From NCBI GenBank assembly GCA_020345705.1, contig CP070766.1:748179-754508 (forward strand): a stretch of DNA of 6,330 bases. Reading direction: 5' to 3'. The notes beneath the pieces are model-generated. The model saw only the letters and a program-made list of their open reading frames with translations, was not told the DNA's origin and did not search any database. Source of the DNA: Candidatus Zixiibacteriota bacterium (GTDB lineage: Bacteria; Zixibacteria; MSB-5A5; GN15; PGXB01). This document shows positions 1-6,000 of this stretch, piece by piece; the stretch's first letter is position 1; each line of letters opens with the position of its first letter. Both the position numbers and the translations under genes were made by a program.

Positions 1-10
1 ATTTTTTCAT

Positions 11-721
11 TCATGAAGGCAGACAGCATTTCTTGTATTTTTTGCCGCTGCCGCAGGGACAGGGATCGTTACGTCCGACCTTGCGGAGCGTCTGGACGGA
101 TTTTCCGGCCACTATGCCGGTCGGTACAGCAATATTCGGGTTCTTTTTGCCGAGCCTGACCGCCTGGAACAGATATATGACGTTGGCATCCGCGCCCGGT
201 CCCCGCGAAATGGACTTTACTTCAGTGACATCAAGAAGCCGCCTGAAACGTTTGATGATATCTCTCTGATAGTCCCGGTAGAGCCTCAGGTGAGCCTTGT
301 CGTCATAGTTGGGCACCGATGCTATCAGGCGCACGCCGGCGGGGATATTCCTGATGATCCTCAGGTCGTCGACGTGCTCCAGCACCTCCAGGGCGACTAC
401 CGTGTCATAATCATAGGGTCGATAACTCGCCCGATCGTAAGCATCCGCCACCCGAAAATCGCCGTCAGGGCAAATCCTTTTTGAGCATCTTATCGCTTCT
501 TTGCTGAAATCAAACCCGCGATATCCAATGCCTCTGTCTATAATCAGTTTTCCGAGGTCGCCGACGCCACATCCGATCTCAAGTATTCCTCGGGACCCGA
601 GCTTTTCTGTTGCCCCAAGGACTTCTTCATAAAGCGGGTAATAGGGAGCGGTGTTGTATCCCCGTTTGTAGATGGCGTCGTAATATTTGTCGTCTTTTTC
701 CTGATGGGCCGTTAAGTGCAT
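11..721 (-). CDS. Class I SAM-dependent methyltransferase with C-terminal SEC-C zinc motif
   Basis: Predicted cytoplasmic methyltransferase of 236 residues. Visible in the sequence: the SAM-binding glycine loop LEIGCGVG at residues 47-54, an acidic residue at the end of strand 2 (D71 in GFDFS), an AD pair at 92-93 where the adenine-contacting acidic residue usually sits, the motif ALEVLEHVDD at 110-119, and ASVPNYD at 134-140. This order is that of the Methyltransf_11/23/25 Rossmann-fold group. The chain ends in a SEC-C motif, CPCGSGKKYKKCC at 221-233, a Cys-rich zinc knuckle best known from the C-terminus of SecA and attached to many unrelated proteins. The methyl acceptor cannot be told from sequence. 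There is no other Met in the chain, so the ATG at 721 is the natural start, although only a weak purine stretch precedes it. It is 159 bases from the CBS gene upstream and has its own promoter-like sequence. Methyltransferase class is well supported; substrate unknown. Confidence 0.92.
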   Translation of the reverse strand: MHLTAHQEKDDKYYDAIYKRGYNTAPYYPLYEEVLGATEKLGSRGILEIGCGVGDLGKLIIDRGIGYRGFDFSKEAIRCSKRICPDGDFRVADAYDRASYRPYDYDTVVALEVLEHVDDLRIIRNIPAGVRLIASVPNYDDKAHLRLYRDYQRDIIKRFRRLLDVTEVKSISRGPGADANVIYLFQAVRLGKKNPNIAVPTGIVAGKSVQTLRKVGRNDPCPCGSGKKYKKCCLPS

Positions 722-776
722 CCCGTTTTCCCGAATCGCTGTTAGACGAGCGAATTAAGCCAGTAAATCGCTCCCC

Positions 777-804
777 ATTATATAGTTTTCGGCAGCTTTC
801 TCAG
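777..804 (-). promoter_or_regulatory. Candidate sigma-70-type promoter of the methyltransferase gene
   Basis: Reading on the minus strand, a perfect TATAAT -10 hexamer (777-782) lies 16 bases downstream of CTGAGA (799-804), which matches TTGACA at four of six positions. Transcription would start near 770 and give a leader of about 50 bases before the ATG at 721. It falls in the gap after the CBS gene, so the methyltransferase is probably transcribed independently. The assignment rests only on consensus matching. Confidence 0.42.
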
Positions 805-880
805 GAATTGAACGCTCTACGAAAGGAAAAACGAAAAATGTTTGCGGACGTGTTTCGGAGGCGTCCCCCGCGGGCTCGGA

Positions 881-1318
881 TCAGCTCGGATATTTGCCGG
901 TAATATAATCGACGAGGTAGCGATTCTCAGATCTGAGATTTTTCGCCTGCGCCTTGATGATGTCGCCGATCGAGACGATCCCGACAACCTTATTCCCGTG
1001 CATGACCGGAAGATGTCGGAAGCGGTTGTTGGTCATGTAAGCCATAGCGGTCTCGACGTCATCTTCGGGAATCCCGATGACCGGATTTGTCGTCATGAAT
1101 TTCTCAACCGGCTGTGAAAAGGCTTTCTCGCCGTTCTCGAGCGTTATTCTGAAAATATCCTTTTCTGTGATGATCCCGACCAGCAAGTCGTTCTTCATTA
1201 CGAGCAAAGAGCCGATTTTCTTTTCGGCGATTCTGTGCATGGCTTCCTTGACGCTCCGGTCAGGCTCTATCGACTCAAAGCCGTTTCCTTTGGATTTCAA
1301 GATATCCTCAAGTTTCAT
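881..1318 (-). CDS. Two-CBS-domain protein
   Basis: Small cytoplasmic protein of 145 residues made almost entirely of a CBS domain pair (Bateman module). The first CBS domain covers about residues 13-60, with the hallmark IGSLLV (35-40) and GIITEKDIFR (48-57). The second covers about 73-125, opening with FMTTNPVIGI (74-83) and carrying RFRHLPVM (99-106) and VVGIVSIGDIIKA (111-123). In known families such pairs bind adenine nucleotides (AMP, ATP, SAM) or related ligands and act as energy or ligand sensors. A stand-alone pair like this has no catalytic domain and its partner is not identifiable here. The ATG start is supported by GGAGG at 1323-1327, four bases ahead of it. It lies 111 bases downstream of the acetyltransferase gene on the same strand. 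The short tail after the second domain (about 126-145, rich in charged residues and ending near TGKYPS) has no recognisable motif. Confidence 0.93.
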   Translation of the reverse strand: MKLEDILKSKGNGFESIEPDRSVKEAMHRIAEKKIGSLLVMKNDLLVGIITEKDIFRITLENGEKAFSQPVEKFMTTNPVIGIPEDDVETAMAYMTNNRFRHLPVMHGNKVVGIVSIGDIIKAQAKNLRSENRYLVDYITGKYPS

Positions 1319-1322
1319 CCGA

Positions 1323-1342
1323 CCTCCATTTAAGATATAATA
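1323..1342 (-). promoter_or_regulatory. Ribosome binding site and possible -10 element of the CBS gene
   Basis: On the minus strand GGAGG (1323-1327) precedes the ATG at 1318 by four bases and supports that start. TATTAT (1337-1342) resembles a -10 hexamer at five of six positions, but no convincing -35 is found 15-18 bases upstream. The promoter part is therefore weak while the ribosome binding site is good. Confidence 0.35.
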
Positions 1343-1384
1343 GACCAGAATTATTTACGATTTTTACGTTATACGCAGGGGCGG

Positions 1385-1420
1385 GCTGAATCAGCATTAT
1401 TTTCTGCCGTTCCCGAACGG
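1385..1420. repeat. Two short inverted repeats between the acetyltransferase and CBS genes
   Basis: GCTGA-A-TCAGC (1385-1395) is a perfect five-base inverted repeat around one base. CCGTT-CCCG-AACGG (1407-1420) can form a five-base-pair hairpin with a four-base loop. The second lies 10 bases past the acetyltransferase stop and might stabilise or end its transcript, but no T-run follows on either strand, so it is not a standard intrinsic terminator. The first is symmetrical enough to be an operator half-site pair for the CBS gene, about 70 bases upstream of its start. Both could be chance. Confidence 0.25.
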
Positions 1421-1429
1421 GCGGGATTC

Positions 1430-1999
1430 CTATCCGGCGCTGGACTCAAACTTCAAGAGCGAGTAAACAAGATCGTCATACAGGTCACCCTTGTAAAAGT
1501 GGTGCTGTCTGAGGGTTCCGTCCAGCTTGAAATCAAGCGACTCAAGGAGTTTAATGGAGGCCTTGTTGAAGGAGGCCGTTTGAGCATAAACTTTGTTGAG
1601 GTTCAACTCGTCGAAGAGGTGCCGCAGCAAAAGCCTCATGCCCTCTTTGGCGTACCCTTTATCCTGTTCTTCAGGATCCACCACGTAGCCCAACTCGGCG
1701 GAGCGATTGAGCATATTCAGGTGAAGATAGCGCAGCTTACCGACCGGTCTGTCGTCCTCAATTCTCACGATGATGAAGTCGCCCTCATCCATCTTCGTCT
1801 CTTTCTGGGCCATCCTGGCCGCGTAATGCGCCGGTGTCGTGAGTTTTGCCCGATGGCACGTCTGTGACTGGGGATCGGTGGCCAGGAACCATCGATAAGT
1901 GTATTCATAATCGGCGGGTTCGGCCGGCCGCAGATAAACGTTCTTGCCGATCAATGAGGGCGTCGTGGGTAATTCGCCGGGATTGAATTTTCTTTTCAT
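1430..1999 (-). CDS. GNAT-family N-acetyltransferase, RimJ/RimL-like (Acetyltransf_3)
   Basis: Predicted cytoplasmic acetyl-CoA-dependent N-acetyltransferase of 189 residues, the usual length for the RimJ/RimL/SpeG-like branch. Family marks, numbered from the ATG at 1999: an N-terminal strand IGKNVYLRPAEPADY (about 17-31); the beta-4/alpha-3 acetyl-CoA site ELGYVVDPEEQDKGYAKEG (102-120), where QDKGYA replaces the classic Q/RxxGxG/A loop; an Asn-containing segment SFNKAS (143-148); the 'LLESLDF' helix and strand (151-157), matching the family's L..LGF; and the terminal GDLYDDLVYSLLKFE (171-185). Substrates in the family include ribosomal protein N-termini, polyamines and aminoglycosides; nothing here selects among them. 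The frame can be extended two codons to a TTG at 2005, but the purine run AAAGAG ends only one base before that TTG and seven bases before the ATG, so the ATG is preferred. It is divergent from the VanZ-like gene. Confidence 0.9.
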   Translation of the reverse strand: MKRKFNPGELPTTPSLIGKNVYLRPAEPADYEYTYRWFLATDPQSQTCHRAKLTTPAHYAARMAQKETKMDEGDFIIVRIEDDRPVGKLRYLHLNMLNRSAELGYVVDPEEQDKGYAKEGMRLLLRHLFDELNLNKVYAQTASFNKASIKLLESLDFKLDGTLRQHHFYKGDLYDDLVYSLLKFESSAG

Positions 2000-2039
2000 G
2001 GCCAAACTCTTTGAGCATTGCGGTCGTCAGTTAGGTCGA

Positions 2040-2068
2040 ATTAAGGACTTTCGCAATAATGTTGTCAA
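2040..2068 (-). promoter_or_regulatory. Candidate sigma-70-type promoter of the acetyltransferase gene
   Basis: On the minus strand a perfect TTGACA (2063-2068) is followed, after 17 bases, by CTTAAT (2040-2045), which matches TATAAT at four positions. A start near 2033 would leave a leader of about 34 bases containing the AAAGAG ribosome binding site before the ATG at 1999. The -35 lies within a perfect inverted repeat TTGTC-AA-GACAA (2062-2073), which could be a repressor site. Function is inferred from consensus and position only. Confidence 0.45.
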
Positions 2069-2207
2069 GACAAATATTGGGATGTCGACGGTGCCCGAAT
2101 CATCTGGCTCTTTCCTGCACACCGGGGGAAGGCTCTTGCGTTTCTTTTCGGAATTGTCATATTTTTTCCTTGCTCCGGCCGTGCCAAGGCATTAGGCTTA
2201 GGCTACT

Positions 2208-2609
2208 TTGAATGATGGTAAAACAAAGAGACTCGTTAAATACCACCTCCCGGCTCTGCTTTATGCGGGGCTGATAATATGTCTCTCATCCATGCCTGAT
2301 CTTGGGAAATCCCGGTTAGCCGTTTTGAGGGTAGACAAGCTGCTTCACTTCGGCGAGTATGCTATTTTTGCCGTCTTGATCTTCAGATCCTTCAGCAATA
2401 TATCGTCACACCTGGGGGCCAAATATGTCATTTACCTGTCACTCCTTTTTATAGCGTTTTTTGCACTTTTTGACGAGCTTTATCAGGGATATGTCATTGG
2501 GAGAGAATCCGACGCGCTCGATCTGTTATTCGATATCCTTGGTGCGACTCTCATAATTGTGTTAATGTATATCAGGGGCAAACATCATCGAGATGCCGGT
2601 GGCTCGTGA
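2208..2609 (+). CDS. VanZ-family small integral membrane protein
   Basis: A 133-residue inner-membrane protein with four hydrophobic segments, about residues 12-29, 45-62, 72-90 and 105-122. It shows the family marks of VanZ-like proteins: the SSMP turn after helix 1 (27-30), VDKLLHFGEYAIFA before and in helix 2 (42-55), FDELYQ at the end of helix 3 (88-93) and GRESDALDLLFDILGA leading into helix 4 (98-113). VanZ itself gives low-level teicoplanin resistance by an unsettled mechanism; most chromosomal members have no known role, so resistance should not be assumed. The frame begins with TTG at 2208, since an in-frame TAG at 2199-2201 lies just upstream and the two nearby ATGs (2212, 2215) are in another frame. 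AGG at 2200-2202 gives a weak ribosome binding site five bases ahead. It stands alone: divergent from the acetyltransferase and followed by 323 non-coding bases. Confidence 0.88.
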   Translation: MNDGKTKRLVKYHLPALLYAGLIICLSSMPDLGKSRLAVLRVDKLLHFGEYAIFAVLIFRSFSNISSHLGAKYVIYLSLLFIAFFALFDELYQGYVIGRESDALDLLFDILGATLIIVLMYIRGKHHRDAGGS

Positions 2610-2620
2610 TGGCGAAAATA

Positions 2621-2634
2621 TGCAGACGTTTGCA
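2621..2634. repeat. Near-perfect 14-base palindrome, possible operator
   Basis: TGCAGACGTTTGCA reads the same on both strands except for one symmetrical pair (positions 5 and 10). It begins 12 bases after the VanZ-like stop codon and about 23 bases upstream of the TTGACA promoter-like hexamer. Its length and symmetry suit a dimeric regulator site, but no regulator gene is in the window and only one copy was noticed. Confidence 0.25.
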
Positions 2635-2656
2635 CATCCAGGTGGCGTGAAATCCC

Positions 2657-2684
2657 TTGACAAAAGGGGTCTCCGGAGTATTTT
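2657..2684 (+). promoter_or_regulatory. Weak candidate promoter upstream of the large secreted-protein gene
   Basis: A perfect TTGACA (2657-2662) is followed after 16 bases by TATTTT (2679-2684), which matches TATAAT at four positions. The spacer holds the eight-base palindrome CTCCGGAG (2671-2678), a placement that would let a regulator act between the two hexamers. If used for the large gene, the transcript would carry an untranslated leader of about 240 bases, which is long. It may instead be chance, or serve a small RNA. Confidence 0.25.
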
Positions 2685-2921
2685 TACTACTGGTACAGCA
2701 TAGCCTTAGGATACTTGCATAGTTTACACAGTGTCCCGGTATTATGTTTGCTGATTGCGGGGTATGATGAGGTGGATTATTGCCATAAGTGCGTGGGGAA
2801 ACGGCTCTGCCGGGTAAATGACACAATAGAATACTTAACATAACATATTGAACGACTATGGCTTTTTTGCGTCAACAATATAAAGTGGATAACGAAATTA
2901 TTAATCTAATCAAAACAAAAT

Positions 2922-2926
2922 AGGAG
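2922..2926 (+). promoter_or_regulatory. Strong ribosome binding site of the large secreted-protein gene
   Basis: AGGAG lies six bases before the ATG at 2933, close to ideal spacing. A second purine block, AAGGAG, directly abuts the start codon and is too close to act itself. Together with the signal peptide that follows at once, this fixes the start of the long frame. Confidence 0.8.
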
Positions 2927-2932
2927 AAGGAG

Positions 2933-3001
2933 ATGAGACGTCAAAGTCTTTTGGTGGTAACGGCCTGTGTTTTGTTTTTCATTGCTGCGCAGGCCAGTGC
3001 C
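2933..3001 (+). other. Signal peptide of the large secreted protein
   Basis: The first 23 residues have two Arg after the initiator Met, a hydrophobic core (about residues 6-18, LLVVTACVLFFIA) and the A-x-A site ASA (21-23) before APK, as expected for signal peptidase I cleavage between residues 23 and 24. This sends the protein through the Sec system to the periplasm, surface or outside. VTAC at 9-12 resembles a lipobox but its Cys is too near the N-terminus. Confidence 0.85.
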
Positions 3002-6000
3002 GCCCCGAAAATCAACGCGGTTGTAACACCCGAGTGGGCGCCCGACACTGTTCTTATGGGGGAGCCGTTTAACGTCGACCTGCATTTCACTAACGATGGT
3101 GCTCTGCCTATATCAGGTGGCAGCCTGCCTCTGGTCTTCTATAGTGAAGACGGGCTGATTACGAATGTGACCCACTACCCGATTCGGACCGACACCGCGT
3201 TTCTGGTCCCCGATTGGAGGACCCCCTACCCCCAGGATACCATTCATGACAGTTCTATTGTGGAGAAGAACGGATGGGAAAGCCCCGCCGCCTGGCCCGT
3301 CTTTCACCAGTACTCCGGCTTCGGCTGGGACGGTACGCTTCCAGACACCATAAATGGCACCTTCGCCGGCGTGTTCGGAGGCTGGCCCGTGGGCGATTCG
3401 GTCAATCATATCTCATTCGCTTTCAAGATCGACCAGCGCGGGACGTTCTGTATTGACTCCTGCAGTATTCCGGATGTAACCCCGGCCGGGAAGTTCGACT
3501 GGCTCTGGGACGTCAGTGTTACCTTCGGCGGTCCCCATTGCTTTACGGTTCATGACACTTCGTTTGTGCCGAATCAGCCGCCGGTTCTGGATCCTATCGG
3601 CAATAAAGAAGTCAATGAAGGGCAAAACCTCAATTTCGGTGTAACGGCGACCGATCCGGACGGACCGACGCTGAATCTCTTCACTTCTCCGTTGCCGGAC
3701 GGGGCAGAATTCACCGATAACGGCGGCGGCAGTGGGACCTTCAACTGGACGCCCACGTACACGCAGGCCGGGGGTTACGCCGTCACATTTTATGCTACCG
3801 ACGGGATTGATACGGTCTCCGAGGGGATCGCCATTACAGTCAACGACGTCAACCGGCTGCCCGTTCTGGATGCCATCGGCGACAAGGAAGTCAATGAGAC
3901 TGAACTGCTGAGTTTCGGTATCTCGGCCAGCGATCCGGACGGCACGACGCCGGAACTGTTTACATCGCCTCTTCCGTCGGGCGCTGTCTTTGTCGACAGT
4001 GCCAACGGCAAGGGCTCTTTCAGCTGGACGCCCGGTTATGACCAGGCGGGAACCTATCCGGTGACGTTTTTTGCCACCGACAATAAAGACACGGTTTCCG
4101 AATCCATTACTATTACCGTTAACGATGTAAATCGCCTGCCGGTCCTGGATCCGGTCGGAGATAAAGAGGTTAACGAGAACGAATCGTTGCTCTTCGGAAT
4201 TTCGGCCTCCGATCCGGATGGGACGTTTCCCGAGCTGTTTACGGGAGTACTTCCGGGCGGGGCTGTCTTCATCGATAGTCTTAACGGTAATGGGTCATTC
4301 AGCTGGATACCGAGTTATGAGCAGGCCGGCACTTATCCGGTCACATTCTATGCCACCGACGGCATTGACACCGTTTTTGAGGAAATCACAATAATCGTTC
4401 ATAACGTCAATCGCGCTCCGGTGCTTGACCAGATAGCAGTCGGGCCGGTGTATGTCGATGAAGGCGATTCGCTGTTTCTCGATGTTAGCGCATACGACCC
4501 TGATGGAACCACACCCGAATTGTTGGCTGACATTCCCATGGCCAATGCATCCTTTGATGACAATCTCGACGGAACCGGCAAGTTTTCATTCTGGCCCGAT
4601 ACTTCTCAGGCGGGAACGTATTTCGTGACTTTTGTCGCCACCGACAATGATCTATCCGACACTGAGATTGTTGAGATTGTCGTCAACGACGTCCAGGAAA
4701 ATCCGTGCCTGGCCGTAAATCCGAATCCGCTAACCTTTCTTGTCAACGCCTGCGATGTGGAGCTGGCGATTGATACTCTGAAAATATACATATCCAACTG
4801 CGGCGGGGGAGTTCTCGACTGGACGGTAACCGCCCAGGAATGGTTTGATTATGACAAGACCGCCGCGGTAGGCAATGACTCGGTGGCGGTGTCGTTCAAA
4901 CCGGCCGTTCTGGAGCACCTGGTCGACAGCCTGTTCCCGGGAAGTGATGACACCATCTGGTTGACGGCGACCTCGCCTATTGAAGCCGTCGGCGCAGACA
5001 ATTCACCCGTGCTGATGGTCTATGAGCTCGGCATATACTGTGATGCCGGCGATGCTCAGCTGGTCGCCGAGCCGGCTTCGTTTGAATATGAACTTGGTAT
5101 GGGCGACTCACTCCTGGGTGATACGCTGTATATCTATGAGCTGGGCGGGCGGACAATACCCTTCTGGACCTGGGGCAATTATAACACCTGGCTGGAAGTT
5201 GACACCATGGATGCGAGTCCTCTCCGGACGCCCGAGTACATCTGGCTGAATGTTCGTACCGGGACGCTGACGCCGGGGATCTATTATGATACCATCCGGG
5301 TGGAGGCCTATCATGCCACTAACGCGCCGCTGCTCATTCCGGTCACGCTGACGGTCACTGCTCCCTTCGTGGTGTATGCGGATCCAACCGAATTTAATTT
5401 CACGGTGGAGCAGGGCGCGACGACGACTGATTCGGTGTATGTCTACGAGCAGTACGATCGCAGCGTCGCCATTAATTATTTCGCCAATGTCGAGTGGTTG
5501 ACGGTATATTATCCGTTTCCTGAGCCGCCGTATTTGACTCCGATGTACATAGGATTTATGGCTTCGGCCGAGACACTACCGCTCGGAACGTATTATGATA
5601 CAATCTTTATTGTCCCCGACTTTGTCGAGGAGCCATTCGATACGGTTTACGTTCCCGTCAGCTTGACGGTTGTCGAACCAATCCAATACACCGTCCTCGC
5701 CCTTCCCGACGCCTTTGATTTCACTCTGAATGAGGGCGACTCGCTCATGAATCAGCACATGCTTGTTTATGAAGAGGGCGGAGCTTCGGTTGCATTTGAA
5801 GTTGCGGCTACGTTCGGAGGCACCTGGTTGCATATTCATCCACCCGATACCGGACTTACGCGATACACCCCGGATTCAGTTTTCTTTGACATAAGACCAG
5901 GGCTGCCCCCCGGAATCTATACTGATACATTTGTCATATTCCCGCCCATGCATACCATGGATACCGCGGGATTCGAGGACGTCAAGGTGCCGATTGTCCT

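Larger units (their letters stand above)
2610..2932. other. 323-base non-coding stretch ahead of the large secreted-protein gene
   Basis: No credible gene is seen here on either strand. Contents in order: a 14-base near-palindrome (2621-2634); a short hairpin CCCTT-GACAA-AAGGG (about 2654-2668) that overlaps a TTGACA hexamer; the palindrome CTCCGGAG (2671-2678) followed by a T-rich stretch; a small hairpin CGGC-TCT-GCCG (2802-2812); and about 110 AT-rich bases (2821-2932) ending in a strong ribosome binding site. A TATAAA at 2879-2884 could be a -10 for the large gene but has no good -35. No intrinsic terminator with stem and T-run was found after the VanZ-like gene, and no riboswitch consensus is recognised. 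Confidence 0.6.

Noticed and set aside
856..880. GC-rich stem (CGGGGG-ACG-CCTCCG on the minus strand) after the CBS gene as a terminator
   Set aside because: It needs a G-T pair and a three-base loop, and the nearest T-runs are some 10-20 bases further on, too far for a standard intrinsic terminator.
1407..1420. Hairpin as intrinsic terminator of the acetyltransferase gene
   Set aside because: The stem is short and neither strand has a T-run after it.
2208..2609. Glycopeptide resistance gene
   Set aside because: The VanZ family is broad and mostly unrelated to resistance; no vanA-type cluster gene is nearby.
2572..2841. Minus-strand open frame of 89 codons
   Set aside because: It overlaps the VanZ-like 3' end, lacks a good ribosome binding site, and its translation has no recognisable domain and an unusual composition (many Cys, His, Pro).
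2957..2968. Lipobox-like VTAC at residues 9-12 of the large secreted protein
   Set aside because: The Cys is at residue 12, leaving too short a hydrophobic core, and a better A-x-A signal peptidase I site follows at 21-23.
3574..4272. Three minus-strand open frames with similar peptides (3574-3762, 3790-4011, 4054-4272)
   Set aside because: They resemble each other only because they are antisense to the repeated units of the large gene; the plus-strand frame has the signal peptide, ribosome binding site and domain motifs.
3572..4693. CRISPR-like or satellite periodicity
   Set aside because: The period is 279 bases, coding, and the DNA copies differ at many third codon positions; it is a protein domain array.
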